Shown here: one piece after another, positions 17,457 to 26,315 of the stretch
Layout: the number at the start of each line of letters is the position of its first letter
Position numbering within the stretch: the stretch's first letter is position 1
Assembly (NCBI GenBank): GCA_013001285.1
Contig: JABDMU010000014.1
Span: forward strand, 1 to 53,183
DNA: 53,183 nt
Source: Flavobacteriaceae bacterium
GTDB taxonomy: Bacteria > Bacteroidota > Bacteroidia > Flavobacteriales > Flavobacteriaceae
Reading direction: 5' to 3'
The notes under the pieces: generated by a model
The model's database searches: none
What the model was told of the DNA's origin: nothing
The model's input: only the letters and a program-made list of their open reading frames with translations
Position numbers and translations under genes: made by a program

Positions 17457-18179
17457 ATGGAGTTAAAGAAAAATCCAAAGCTGGAAATTGGGTCCAATAG
17501 CAGTTTGTATTTTGCAATTGGATTAAATATCATGCTTTTTTTTACATATAGTGCTTTGGAGTATAAGACCTATGAAAAAACTGATATAGGGCAAGATATT
17601 CTAATGCTAGAACAGGAATTTGAAGATGATATTCCCATTACTGAACAAATTCAAACCCCGCCACCTCCTCCTCCTCAAGCGACACCTGAGGTCATTACCA
17701 TAGTTGAAGACGTTCAAGAAATTGAAGAAACAGTGATTGAAAGTACCGAAATGAGCCAAGAAGAAGCCATTGAAGATGTTATTGAGGTAGAAGATGTTGA
17801 GATCGAAGAAATTGAAGAAGACGTTGCCGTTTCATTTGCCGTGGTAGAAAAGGTTCCTATTTTCCCTGGTTGCACAGGTAATTCGAATGCAGATCTTAAA
17901 GCCTGTTTTCAACAAAAAATGCAAGAACATCTGTTAAAAAACTTTAACTATCCTGAAACGGCTATGGAGTTAGGAATTCACGGAAAGGTTTTCGTGCTTT
18001 TCGAAATAAACAAGGATGGAGTTGTTTCAGGAATTCAAACACGTGGACCGGATAAATTATTAGAAAAGGAGGCTGCTCGTATTATTGGCTTGTTGCCAAA
18101 AATGATCCCAGGAAAACAACGTGGGAGAGCAGTGAGAGTGCCATACAGCATTCCAATTAACTTTAGAATAGAACAATAG
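17457..18179 (+). CDS. tonB: TonB-like energy transducer
   Basis: From ATG 17457 the protein is 240 aa: MELKKNPKLEIGSNSSLYF, then one membrane helix. An in-frame ATG at 17412 would overlap the promoter region and is less likely. A proline-rich stretch (TPPPPPPQATPE) and a long acidic linker (EEIEEDVAVSF) lead to the Bacteroidetes TonB C-terminal domain (VEKVPIFPGC, MELGIHGKVFVLFEINKDGVVSGI, PYSIPINFRIEQ). TonB couples the proton gradient to outer-membrane receptors. No exbBD genes are nearby. The Fnr-type site suggests this transducer is made when oxygen is low. Confidence 0.88.
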   Translation: MELKKNPKLEIGSNSSLYFAIGLNIMLFFTYSALEYKTYEKTDIGQDILMLEQEFEDDIPITEQIQTPPPPPPQATPEVITIVEDVQEIEETVIESTEMSQEEAIEDVIEVEDVEIEEIEEDVAVSFAVVEKVPIFPGCTGNSNADLKACFQQKMQEHLLKNFNYPETAMELGIHGKVFVLFEINKDGVVSGIQTRGPDKLLEKEAARIIGLLPKMIPGKQRGRAVRVPYSIPINFRIEQ

Positions 18180-18184
18180 AAGAA

Positions 18185-18862
18185 TTAGTTATCCTTTAGC
18201 ACAAATTGACCTTTGGTCAACCATGAGATCCCAAAAGCCCACAGGGCAATGACTTCAAACCAAAACACAAGATTAAGCTGAGCAAGTTCCGGAAAGTTAT
18301 CTATTAAAACGAAATGATATAAGGCAATGGCGAAAACGCAAAAAACCATTACATAACCACACACCTTAAAAACAAAATTTCGTTTTCTTTTGGCTTCAGG
18401 AAGTGCTACACTGCGTTTTCGAGGTTCCCTAAATAAAAACAAAGAAAAGTAGATCAAAACACTAAAGAATAAGGCAGCTGAAGTGAAATGCACTATTTTT
18501 ATCCATTCCCCATAAGTGATACAATTTTCCGCACAATCTGTAGTACATAATGAGCTGGCATCGACACTCGTTGGAAAAAAAGCAACACCCAGTGCAAAAA
18601 AACAAGCCAAGTTCCCAGCAATAGCATCGCGTTTATCATATCCTTTATAAGTAAACATGAATAAGGCAACTGCGCAAAGGATCCCTACAAAGATATTACG
18701 CATTTCGGTATGATAATAATCGCTAATTGAACCTTGAATGGTTTGGCAATTTGAAGCAAAAGCACCAAAAACTAAAATTATTGGAAGCAAAATGCCCAAG
18801 CAACCAATTAACTTTCTTAAAAGCATATAGGAAATCAACATTTGGGGTTTTTGATCACTCAT
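18185..18862 (-). CDS. DUF998-like polytopic membrane protein
   Basis: 225 aa with six to seven hydrophobic helices. A short loop contains four cysteines (SSLCTTDCAENC), and there is an ISDYYHTEMRNIFVG motif after the first helix, resembling DUF998/Frag1-like proteins. Function is unknown. Its stop is five bases from the convergent TonB-like stop, and it starts six bases after the DUF1684 stop, so it is probably a two-gene operon with it. Confidence 0.7.
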   Translation of the reverse strand: MSDQKPQMLISYMLLRKLIGCLGILLPIILVFGAFASNCQTIQGSISDYYHTEMRNIFVGILCAVALFMFTYKGYDKRDAIAGNLACFFALGVAFFPTSVDASSLCTTDCAENCITYGEWIKIVHFTSAALFFSVLIYFSLFLFREPRKRSVALPEAKRKRNFVFKVCGYVMVFCVFAIALYHFVLIDNFPELAQLNLVFWFEVIALWAFGISWLTKGQFVLKDN

Positions 18863-18868
18863 GGTATA

Positions 18869-19753
18869 TTATTCTTTAATGGCAATTTTTTCTCCGGCTT
18901 CAAGTTTAAATGGAAGATTATTCTGCTGAGGTGGATAAAGACAAGTTGTAAATTTTGAAAATGAGCAAGGCGGATTATAAAGCTTATTAAAATCGATGTG
19001 AACCTCACCATCGGTTTCTGGAAGATCTAAGTAAATGTAACGTCCACCACCATAGGTTTCATCACCAGTTGTAAGATCTCTAACCATTGTGAATCCGCTG
19101 TTTCCAACATCAAGTTGATGCGTTTCCCCATCGTAATTAAAGGTCACTTGTCCTATAAATTTTGTGCTGGCATTTACACCTAATTGCGAATGAACTTCTT
19201 CGGTTTTTTCTTCTTCAAAATATTTAAATGCCCCAGTTATAATAAAGTTTGGATTCAAATCATAAGATTCAAATCCCTTAAAAGCTGCTATCATGGGGTT
19301 TTCGGTGTCCCATACACGTAAATAATAGCGTCCTGATCTTAATATGACCTGCCAGTTAATGCGATTAAAATAAAGCCTTGGCGCTTCTGAGATGCTATCC
19401 AACATCATGGAATTACTTTTCAATGGTAATTCATCCTTAGTGAATACATCAGCAGAATCAGCTGCATTAAATTGTATTGAATTATTTGATAGCGAAAATG
19501 TTCCGATGATCTCAGGAAGCTCCTCAATATCTAAAACCATAGTGTTGGTTGCTGATCTTCCAAAGGTGTTTTCACCAATTTTTAATGGAAAAAGTCCCCT
19601 TAGCTGTAAATAATTTTTTCTATTCTCGAGAAGCTCACCTTTGTAAGTTTCAATTTCTGTTTTATAATCGTCGTCTAAAGGTATTTGGCTTTCTTCATGT
19701 TTACATGAAATGAGCATCATAGTGAGTAAAATTAAGATTACAGCTCTTATCAT
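18869..19753 (-). CDS. DUF1684 lipoprotein
   Basis: From ATG 19753: 294 aa beginning MIRAVILILLTMMLISCKHE, a lipobox with Cys; the frame extends to 19792 but the lipoprotein start is preferred. DUF1684 signatures are present: LQLRGLFPLKIGENTFG, TGDETYGGGRYIYLDLP, and the terminal YNPPCSFSKFTTCLYPP plus LEAGEKI. The family's function is not established; the conserved C-terminal motif suggests a flavin-like or small-ligand fold. It probably sits in the periplasm, anchored by lipid. Confidence 0.88.
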   Translation of the reverse strand: MIRAVILILLTMMLISCKHEESQIPLDDDYKTEIETYKGELLENRKNYLQLRGLFPLKIGENTFGRSATNTMVLDIEELPEIIGTFSLSNNSIQFNAADSADVFTKDELPLKSNSMMLDSISEAPRLYFNRINWQVILRSGRYYLRVWDTENPMIAAFKGFESYDLNPNFIITGAFKYFEEEKTEEVHSQLGVNASTKFIGQVTFNYDGETHQLDVGNSGFTMVRDLTTGDETYGGGRYIYLDLPETDGEVHIDFNKLYNPPCSFSKFTTCLYPPQQNNLPFKLEAGEKIAIKE

Positions 19754-20064
19754 AAATGCATTTGTTTTATGACAAGTTAAGATTTTTCTCATTATTTCTT
19801 GAATTTAACAGATCATCCTATTTAAATAACAATTCGGTAAATCCAATTTTAATCTCAGGTGGTTCTGATAGATATTTGTTCTGTAATCAAAAAACAAACC
19901 GTTATGCAAAAAATAGCACTCATCATTTCCATTTTGCAAGTATTTGAACAAGCTCTTGGTCTTTTTGCTAACTTTAAACCTGAAAGTGAATTTAACCCAA
20001 AATAGAGCAAAGAACGCACAGAGCAGCTTTTATCTAGTTGCACATGTAGTAAAAATGCATTGTC
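19754..20064. other. 311-bp spacer between DUF1684 and LytS kinase genes
   Basis: This spacer holds the divergent control regions of the DUF1684 gene (minus) and the kinase operon (plus), and the 33-codon reading frame listed separately (19904-20005). I found no exact TAnnTTTG box for the kinase gene, no strong hairpin and no RNA gene. Confidence 0.6.
19904..20005 (+). CDS. Possible 33-aa peptide upstream of LytS kinase operon
   Basis: A frame of 33 codons beginning MQKIALIISILQVFEQALG, with an amphipathic or hydrophobic N-terminal two-thirds and a polar end. It lies 59 bases before the kinase start on the same strand. A near -7 box (GATATTTG, one mismatch) is about 25 bases upstream. Composition is protein-like, with no rare or repetitive codons, but the length is within chance. 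It could be a leader or signal peptide for the kinase operon. Confidence 0.3.
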   Translation: MQKIALIISILQVFEQALGLFANFKPESEFNPK

Positions 20065-21408
20065 ATGAATAGAACAGTTAAAAACCTTATTGTTACCGCT
20101 TTAATCGGAATCTTAATATTTATTATCGGAAATATTATCTCTGGCGGCTTCGATTTTAAGAGCGTTAATGATTTTCTTATTGATTTTGCCTTTTATCAAT
20201 TATACACCTTTGTACTTGCTTATAGTAACATGTATTTTTTTAATTATTTGGAAAAAATAAAATGGACAAATTACTTAGGAATAAAGCGTATTGTTATTGG
20301 TCTTTCCGGTTCAGTAATAATCACATTAATTGGCTTGATCTTTCTTGATGCATTAACTGCAATGCTTTTTAAAAAGGATTCTTTTGAAGAATTTATGGCG
20401 AACATAAGTTTTGATAGGTATCAATTTGGCTTATGGATAACATTGATAATTATGGTGGTCTTTCATGCTATCTATTTCTATAACCATTATCAGCAAAAAA
20501 AGATAAAGGAGCAAAAGGTGATTGCCGGAACAGCGAGCGCAAAATTTGATGCCTTAAAAAATCAACTTGATCCTCATTTTTTATTTAATAGCTTAAATGT
20601 CCTTACCAGTCTTATTGATGAGAATCCTAAAAGCGCTCAAAAGTTTACCACAGCTTTATCAAAGGTTTATCGCTATGTACTGGAGCAAAAGAACAAGGAT
20701 CTCGTAACTGTAGATGAGGAGCTCGATTTTGCTAAGACCTATATGTCTTTACTAAAAATGCGATTTGAAGACAGTATTATTTTTGATATCCCCGAACGGG
20801 CTTCAGATCCAGAAAGCAAAGTAGTCCCGCTTTCGCTTCAATTGCTTTTAGAGAATGCGGTGAAACACAATATGGTAAATACGGCTAACCCTTTGCATAT
20901 TAAAATATACGAGAGCCATGGCAATCTCATCGTCGAGAATAATTTGCAACCAAAACAAATTGTAAAAAAGAGTAGTGGTGTAGGCCTGAGTAACATAAAA
21001 GAACGTTACCAATTGCTTACCGAAAGAAAATTAAATATCAATCAAGAAGCAAAGAAATTCGCAGTGGCAATTCCTATGCTCACAAAACAAGTATCAATTA
21101 TGAGAACACAATCAAACGATCGCATCAATGATAACTATATCAGAGCGAGAAAACATGTTCAAGAACTCAAAGAGTTTTACTATAGCCTCGCATCTTATTG
21201 TGTGGTTATCCCTTTTCTAATATTTATAAACTGGTATACCTCATGGCATTTTCAATGGTTTTGGTTTCCATTATTTGGATGGGGATTAGGCCTGTCAATT
21301 CACGCCTATAAGCTCTTTGTTAACGATGGGTTTTTTGGCAGAAGTTGGGAACAAAAGAAGATTCAAGAATTTATGAAAGAGGATAAAGAAAAAAATCGTT
21401 GGAATTAA
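20065..21408 (+). CDS. LytS-type sensor histidine kinase fused to a 2TM domain
   Basis: 447 aa. About four N-terminal membrane helices (residues 8-140) precede the His_kinase domain LKNQLDPHFLFNSLNVLTSL (phospho-acceptor His171) and an ATPase part with LLLENAVKHN and GVGLSNIKERY. From residue 355 it carries a second membrane module matching the 2TM domain (ARKHVQELKEFYYSLASY...; FGWGLGLSIHAYKLF; GRSWEQKKIQEFM), the same unit encoded by the next two genes. It pairs with the LytTR regulator four genes downstream. The signal is unknown. Confidence 0.9.
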   Translation: MNRTVKNLIVTALIGILIFIIGNIISGGFDFKSVNDFLIDFAFYQLYTFVLAYSNMYFFNYLEKIKWTNYLGIKRIVIGLSGSVIITLIGLIFLDALTAMLFKKDSFEEFMANISFDRYQFGLWITLIIMVVFHAIYFYNHYQQKKIKEQKVIAGTASAKFDALKNQLDPHFLFNSLNVLTSLIDENPKSAQKFTTALSKVYRYVLEQKNKDLVTVDEELDFAKTYMSLLKMRFEDSIIFDIPERASDPESKVVPLSLQLLLENAVKHNMVNTANPLHIKIYESHGNLIVENNLQPKQIVKKSSGVGLSNIKERYQLLTERKLNINQEAKKFAVAIPMLTKQVSIMRTQSNDRINDNYIRARKHVQELKEFYYSLASYCVVIPFLIFINWYTSWHFQWFWFPLFGWGLGLSIHAYKLFVNDGFFGRSWEQKKIQEFMKEDKEKNRWN

Positions 21409-21420
21409 AAATGTAATGTT

Positions 21421-21747
21421 ATGAGAAACACAAAAATAGAAGATAAATATTTAAAGGCGAAGACACAAGTAGATAGACTCCGAGGATTCTACATTCATGT
21501 TATTATTTATGTGGTTGTGAATATCGTGATCACGTCATTAAAGATTAACAGAAATCTAAATAATGGAGAATCCTTTGAACAAGCACTATTTGATGCCGGC
21601 ACCTTTATTGTTTGGGGTCTCTGGGGAATTGGCCTTGGATTACATGCTTTTTCCGTATTTGGATTGCCACTTATACTGGGAAAGAACTGGGAAGAAGAAA
21701 AAATTAAAGAATTTATGAACGAAGAACAGTCGCAAGATTGGAAATAA
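21421..21747 (+). CDS. 2TM domain protein, copy 1
   Basis: 108 aa: a charged head (YLKAKTQVDRLRGFYIHVIIY), two membrane helices with WGLWGIGLGLHAFSVFG between them and the tail, and a C-terminal KNWEEEKIKEFM. This is the stand-alone version of the module fused to the kinase. It starts 12 bases after the kinase stop. The role is unknown; by position it may modulate the kinase in the membrane. Confidence 0.85.
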   Translation: MRNTKIEDKYLKAKTQVDRLRGFYIHVIIYVVVNIVITSLKINRNLNNGESFEQALFDAGTFIVWGLWGIGLGLHAFSVFGLPLILGKNWEEEKIKEFMNEEQSQDWK

Positions 21748-21758
21748 CAAATAAGATC

Positions 21759-22115
21759 ATGGAAAAATATGAAATAGAACCATACGAAGAGAACATTCAA
21801 AGAGATTTTGAAAAGGAAGAAGCTTATTTAAGAGCTAAAAAGAAACTAGATGAGATCGTCGGATTTTATTGGCATCTCGCGATTTATATCATTGTTAACT
21901 TATTTTTGATCATCATAATAGGTTCCAATTTAGATAAAGGTGAATCATTTTGGAGTATTGGAACATTTGCAACTGCTTTATTTTGGGGCATTGGCTTAGC
22001 GTTTCACTTCTTTGGAGTTTTTGGCCCACGTATCTTTTTCTCAAAAGCTTGGGAAGAACGCAAGATCAAAGAATATATGAATAAGGATAGCGAAGAAATC
22101 AGACGATTCGAATAG
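21759..22115 (+). CDS. 2TM domain protein, copy 2
   Basis: From ATG 21759 the protein has 118 aa (MEKYEIEPYEEN...); an upstream in-frame ATG at 21738 would overlap copy 1 by ten bases. It has the same architecture as copy 1: EAYLRAKKKLDEIVGFYWHLAIY, two helices, WGIGLAFHFFGVFG and KAWEERKIKEYM. It is third in the operon and presumably a partner or paralogue of the kinase's 2TM module. Confidence 0.85.
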   Translation: MEKYEIEPYEENIQRDFEKEEAYLRAKKKLDEIVGFYWHLAIYIIVNLFLIIIIGSNLDKGESFWSIGTFATALFWGIGLAFHFFGVFGPRIFFSKAWEERKIKEYMNKDSEEIRRFE

Positions 22116-22119
22116 AATT

Positions 22120-22593
22120 ATGCTGAACGAGATCATTCATAGTACCATTGGATTATTGCATACTATCGCTGCAGTACTAGCCATCTTATTCGGATCTATA
22201 GTGCTATTAAACCCCAAAGGCACAACATTTCATAAACGTATTGGATATTGCTATGTGTTTATGATGCTTTTTTTAAATATTAGTTCCTTCTTTATCATCA
22301 GTTTTGGTGGATTTAGTTTATTTCACTTCTTTGCAATCGTAAGCTTACTTACTGTAATTGCCGGCATTGTACCAGCTCTTAGAAGGACTAAAAATTGGTT
22401 TACCCCTCATTTTTATTTTATGAGTTGGTCTGTTGTAGGTCTTTATGCGGCGTTTTGGTCTGAATTGGGAACACGTTTTGTAAGTACAAAAGGACAATTT
22501 TGGTGGATGGTGTTACTCGCAACACTCATCACTGTTGGAGTGGGCGCTAGAGTTATAAATAAACAGGCAAAAAAATTAAATATTAAAAAATGA
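22120..22593 (+). CDS. DUF2306 family membrane protein
   Basis: 157 aa, four helices. The DUF2306 pattern is visible: HKRIGYCYVFMMLFLNISSF, then FFAIVSLLTVIAGIVPALRR and PHFYFMSWSVVGLYAAFWSE. The conserved histidines at the helix ends could bind heme or metal, as in related membrane families, but this is not demonstrated. It overlaps the response-regulator gene by four bases (ATGA). Confidence 0.8.
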   Translation: MLNEIIHSTIGLLHTIAAVLAILFGSIVLLNPKGTTFHKRIGYCYVFMMLFLNISSFFIISFGGFSLFHFFAIVSLLTVIAGIVPALRRTKNWFTPHFYFMSWSVVGLYAAFWSELGTRFVSTKGQFWWMVLLATLITVGVGARVINKQAKKLNIKK

Positions 22594-23345
22594 ATGTACT
22601 AATTATTGAAGATGAAAAACCATCAGCAAGACGCTTGCAAAGAATGTTGGCAGAATTAAATATGTCCACAGAGGTTATGTTACATTCTGTGCAGGAAGCC
22701 TTGGCTTGGTTTGAAACAAATGAGCATCCCGATCTAATATTTCTTGATATTCAGCTTAGTGATGGACTCTCATTTGAGATCTTTGAAAAAATTGATATAA
22801 AATCGGCAGTAATTTTTACAACTGCTTATGATGAATATGCACTTCAAGCATTCAAGTTAAATAGTATAGATTATCTCTTAAAACCCATTGATGATGATGA
22901 CTTGGCAAAAGCTGTAGAGAAATACAGAAATCGAGCATCGCAACAACAAGCGGTAACATTGGATTTTGATGACATTAAGAAATTGCTGGTTAATCCTTTA
23001 GAACGCCCTTATAAAAAACGATTCTCGATTAAGGTTGGTCAGCATTTAAAGCTGGTTAATTGCGATGATATCGAGTGTTTTTATAGTGAGAATAAAGGAA
23101 CCTATTTATTTACAAATGAAGGAAGAAATTATTTATTGGACAGTTCGTTAGAACAACTTGAAACCGAATTAGAACCTAGCATGTTCTTTAGAATTAATCG
23201 AAAATTTTATGTTAATATTAATGCCATAAAGGATATGGTAAGCTATACCAATTCAAGGCTTCAAATAAAGTTGAATACCTATAATGAGCAAGAGGTAGTT
23301 GTTGCCAGAGAAAGGGTAAAAGCTTTTAAAGACTGGCTGTCCTAG
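22590..23345 (+). CDS. LytTR-family response regulator
   Basis: 251 aa. The receiver domain (1-120) has acidic residues EDEK near 8, phospho-acceptor Asp53 in LIFLDIQLSDG, and the TTAYDEYALQAF and LLKPID motifs. The LytTR DNA-binding domain occupies about 145-251 (KVGQHLKLVNCDDIECFYSENKGTYL, FFRINRKFYVNINAI). It is the cognate regulator of the LytS kinase at the operon's start. Its stop codon directly abuts the convergent DUF1456 stop. Confidence 0.93.
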   Translation: MNVLIIEDEKPSARRLQRMLAELNMSTEVMLHSVQEALAWFETNEHPDLIFLDIQLSDGLSFEIFEKIDIKSAVIFTTAYDEYALQAFKLNSIDYLLKPIDDDDLAKAVEKYRNRASQQQAVTLDFDDIKKLLVNPLERPYKKRFSIKVGQHLKLVNCDDIECFYSENKGTYLFTNEGRNYLLDSSLEQLETELEPSMFFRINRKFYVNINAIKDMVSYTNSRLQIKLNTYNEQEVVVARERVKAFKDWLS

Positions 23346-23585
23346 TTACTTTTTCTTTTCAGGCATTGGGCCACGAAGATGAATGATCAGGCCATCAAGA
23401 AAATTTCTAAGAAATTGATCACCACATTCCATATACTTTGGATGGTTCTCATTCCTAAACAGCGCATTCAATTCGCTTTTAGAAACTCTAAAATCTTTTA
23501 AAGCGCAAATTTTTATTATATCATCATCACGCAATTTATGTGCAACACGAAGTTTTTTAAAGATGTCATTATTTGTTAAACCCAT
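23346..23585 (-). CDS. DUF1456 (YehS-like) small protein
   Basis: 79 aa, a single DUF1456 repeat (NNDIFKKLRVAHKLRDDDI and SKSELNALFRNENHPKYMECGDQFLRNFLDGL). The E. coli homologue YehS has two such repeats; one is normal for some Bacteroidetes. It is predicted to be a helical cytoplasmic protein of unknown role. There is a zero-base gap to the convergent response-regulator stop. Confidence 0.85.
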   Translation of the reverse strand: MGLTNNDIFKKLRVAHKLRDDDIIKICALKDFRVSKSELNALFRNENHPKYMECGDQFLRNFLDGLIIHLRGPMPEKKK

Positions 23586-23615
23586 AGGACAAAAATAAGG
23601 AATTCAATTGCGAAA

Positions 23616-24791
23616 TCAATCATCTTCAATGCGATTATCATCAAATGCAGACGGTAATAATTTTGGAATGAATTTTACCACAAGAGGTAAGAGTAACATG
23701 CCGCCAGGAAGCATAAAAATAGCCAAACTAGGAATGGTCTTAAAAATGTCAAGCAACTGCGATTGTAATTGTTTTTGTTCTTCAGCAGTCAAATCTCTAA
23801 CTGTCGACTGCGAAAGTAAACGAACAACATCCTTACTTTCTCGAATTTCCTTGTGGAGTCGTTTTTTATTTCTTGAAATTAATTTAGAAACCATTAAACT
23901 TGAATTGTCATAGAAGCTTTTAACCACATTCTTCGAACTTAACAAGGCAATATCTTTTTTGTGTTTTGAGAAAAAGGCATTGACAGCCGCTATAGATTCA
24001 TCTACGCCTTTAGATTTCAGGTTAAGATCTTTTCCTAATGTGCTTAAAAAATAACGTTCGTTATCATCAATGTCACGATCACCCCAGGTTGACATACAAG
24101 CTATATCCAATAAATATTGGGCTTCTTCTTCGTTTTTAACCCTACCAATGGCGTCCTGATAGCTAAGTGGTTGATGATCTTGAAAACGCATCGAAGATTC
24201 GAAAAGCTTCAAAAGACTTTGGTCGTATTCAGATTTTTGTTGCTTCGAACTTAAAGTTTTTACCACAATGGTTTCGATCTTGGCTTCATAATTCCGCAAA
24301 TTTTCTTTGGAAATCGAATTGTGTTTCAAATAATCTTTATAAGCCAATACATCTAAAAATAATAAGGCATTTGTAATGAAGTAATTAAAACTCTTTGATA
24401 TTATATTGTCATCTATTTGAATGCGTTTATGAATGACCTTTTCCAATGCCTTATTGGCATCTTTTTCACCCAATATATCATCGAACAGTGATATTTTATA
24501 CTCATTAATGGCTTTATAAAAACCTAATAATGAGGACGCAAAATCATCGACAGATCTATTTTCATGATGCGCTACCAGAAAGGCAAGAATTAGATTGATC
24601 TTACAACGTTCTTCATCGGTGAGATCATCATCCTTTAGCAGGCTATTCACTAACATTAGGTTACTTCCATAAATAAAACCACAGGACCTTAGGGCAAAAT
24701 AAAACTGCGACAATGGTACCTGTATGGCCGACTGATCCAGCTCCTTAAAGCTTAATAATTTTTTAATCCAACCGGCTGTAGATGGGTTCAT
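23616..24791 (-). CDS. LETM1-related biofilm-associated family protein
   Basis: 391 aa. Mostly helical, with a TerB-like stretch (IACMSTWGDRDIDDNERYFLSTLGKDL) and a C-terminal LETM1-like segment (LQSQLLDIFKTIPSLAIFMLPGGMLLLPLVVKFIPKLLP), which would be membrane-associated. It matches the flavobacterial family annotated as LETM1-related biofilm-associated. The biochemical role is unknown. Its stop is 30 bases downstream of the DUF1456 start, on the same strand. Confidence 0.85.
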   Translation of the reverse strand: MNPSTAGWIKKLLSFKELDQSAIQVPLSQFYFALRSCGFIYGSNLMLVNSLLKDDDLTDEERCKINLILAFLVAHHENRSVDDFASSLLGFYKAINEYKISLFDDILGEKDANKALEKVIHKRIQIDDNIISKSFNYFITNALLFLDVLAYKDYLKHNSISKENLRNYEAKIETIVVKTLSSKQQKSEYDQSLLKLFESSMRFQDHQPLSYQDAIGRVKNEEEAQYLLDIACMSTWGDRDIDDNERYFLSTLGKDLNLKSKGVDESIAAVNAFFSKHKKDIALLSSKNVVKSFYDNSSLMVSKLISRNKKRLHKEIRESKDVVRLLSQSTVRDLTAEEQKQLQSQLLDIFKTIPSLAIFMLPGGMLLLPLVVKFIPKLLPSAFDDNRIEDD

Positions 24792-24921
24792 AAATCTTGA
24801 AACAAAGTCTTAAAAGTAATCATCAAAAATTGCATTAACAAAACTTTAACAAAACCGCCTTTACGATTTTTCCGTAGGTATTGGCGAAACAAAAAATTAT
24901 TTAAACAAAACTTCATTTATT

Positions 24922-25575
24922 ATGAAAAATTACAAAAAACTATTAGGAATCGGCTCTTTATTAATTGCCGGTTTAATTCTTATCGCTGCAGATCACATCG
25001 ATGCTCCAGCAGTTCAAGGTGGTACAAGTGATATCACTGATTTTTATGCCTTCCAAGGTGAAGGTAACAACTCTATTGTTTTTGCCGCCAATGTTCAAGG
25101 CTTATTAAGCCCTTCATCAACCAGTTCAGCTGAATTTGATGAAAATGTATTGATCGAATTCAACATAGATAATACTGGTGATAATGTTGAAGATCTAGTC
25201 ATTCAAGCCATTCCAAGAGATGGTGTGATGTATTTCTTCGGACCAGTAGCACCAAATTCTACAGGGTTGAACAGTACTATTCTTGCAGACAATACCATGC
25301 AAGGTTCTGTAGATATCACCTCTTATGGTGGTAATGCTATCGTTGGAACAAATGCGGGATTAAGTTATTTCGCCGGACCAAGGGATGATCCTTTTTTCTT
25401 CGATTTTGCACAGTACAGCGCCATTATTGGAGGAACAGCTACAAGTTTCAATAATCCGGGATCAGACACATTTGCTGGAACAAATGTAATGTCAATCATC
25501 GTTGAGGTACCAAAATCAATGATTGGAAATTCAGGAACTATAAACACCTGGGTAGAATCAAAACGTAAACAATAA
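24922..25575 (+). CDS. DUF4331 N-terminal half protein, copy 1
   Basis: 217 aa. Signal peptide MKNYKKLLGIGSLLIAGLIL, with probable cleavage just before DHIDAP. The sequence is the first half of the DUF4331 domain: DHIDAPAVQGGTSDITDFYAF, FDENVLIEFNIDNTGDNVEDL, AGPRDDPFFFDFAQ and DTFAGTNVMSIIVEVPK. Whole family members are about 400-500 aa; this one stops where the second half should start, and the remainder is in the next gene. No lipobox, so it is likely a soluble periplasmic or exported protein. The intact stop and matching copy argue against a sequencing frameshift. Confidence 0.88.
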   Translation: MKNYKKLLGIGSLLIAGLILIAADHIDAPAVQGGTSDITDFYAFQGEGNNSIVFAANVQGLLSPSSTSSAEFDENVLIEFNIDNTGDNVEDLVIQAIPRDGVMYFFGPVAPNSTGLNSTILADNTMQGSVDITSYGGNAIVGTNAGLSYFAGPRDDPFFFDFAQYSAIIGGTATSFNNPGSDTFAGTNVMSIIVEVPKSMIGNSGTINTWVESKRKQ

Positions 25576-25598
25576 AAACTTTTAAAACGACAAAAATT

Positions 25599-26153
25599 AT
25601 GAAAACTATAAAAAATATATTAGCAGTTGTATTGATCACAGGGATGTTATTCAATTGCTCGAATGACGATGATATGCCAACAGGACCAACAGGCCCTAAT
25701 TTTACAGGAACCTTTGCACAACAAGACCAAATGGGACGCCCAGCGGTGAATACAGTATTCGTTTCCTCAAGTAGTAAAGACGATTTTAATATAACGGTAC
25801 CATCTAATCAAAATGCCGCATTTCAAGCCATGTTTCAAGCAAACTTGGAAGCCTTAAGCCCAGCATATGCCAATCCAGGCGATATGAATGCCTTAGGATT
25901 AGATTCGGCAGCCTTTACAGGTTTACTGGCCACCGATGTTCTAAATGTATCCTTAGACGGCACCACAACCTTTTTTGATGGTACAAATGTTTTAACAGGT
26001 CGCGCTTTAGCTGATGATGTTATTACGGTTGAATTACTTCTGATTTTTGGAGGTGAGGATTTTACTGAAAATCCTGGACTTTCAAATGACAATGTAGATG
26101 CCAATGACAAACCATTCTTATCATCATTTCCGTACCTAGCTGCCCCTTGGTAA
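25599..26153 (+). CDS. DUF4331 C-terminal half lipoprotein, copy 1
   Basis: 184 aa. Lipoprotein signal ending MLFNCSNDDD, then the second half of the DUF4331 domain: QQDQMGRPAVNTVFVSSSSKDDFN, PGDMNALGLDSAAFTGLLATDVLN, FDGTNVLTGRALADDVITVEL, NDNVDANDKPF and the terminal FPYLAAPW. It has its own export signal, so it is not simply a broken end of the upstream gene. Presumably the two halves assemble in the periplasm, tethered by this lipid anchor. Confidence 0.88.
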   Translation: MKTIKNILAVVLITGMLFNCSNDDDMPTGPTGPNFTGTFAQQDQMGRPAVNTVFVSSSSKDDFNITVPSNQNAAFQAMFQANLEALSPAYANPGDMNALGLDSAAFTGLLATDVLNVSLDGTTTFFDGTNVLTGRALADDVITVELLLIFGGEDFTENPGLSNDNVDANDKPFLSSFPYLAAPW

Positions 26154-26169
26154 AATAGATGATTGCATT

Positions 26170-26201
26170 AGGGCGTGAAAGCGCCCTGATGTTTATTTTT
26201 T
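26170..26201 (+). terminator. Hairpin after first DUF4331 pair
   Basis: AGGGCG / CGCCCT stem with a six-base loop, followed by GATGTTTATTTTTTAA. It likely ends or attenuates transcription between the two units. Confidence 0.65.
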
Positions 26202-26315
26202 AAGTCCATAATTAAATCCTCAACTAACCTACTTGTTTTAAATATAGTTTCCCAAACTATCATTACAGCCTAATTATTTGTGCAAGTAATAATTTAATAA
26301 TATAACATACTAATT

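Noticed and set aside
25576-25598. Frameshift or sequencing error splitting DUF4331
   Set aside because: The second half has its own lipoprotein signal and start, and the same split occurs in the second copy.
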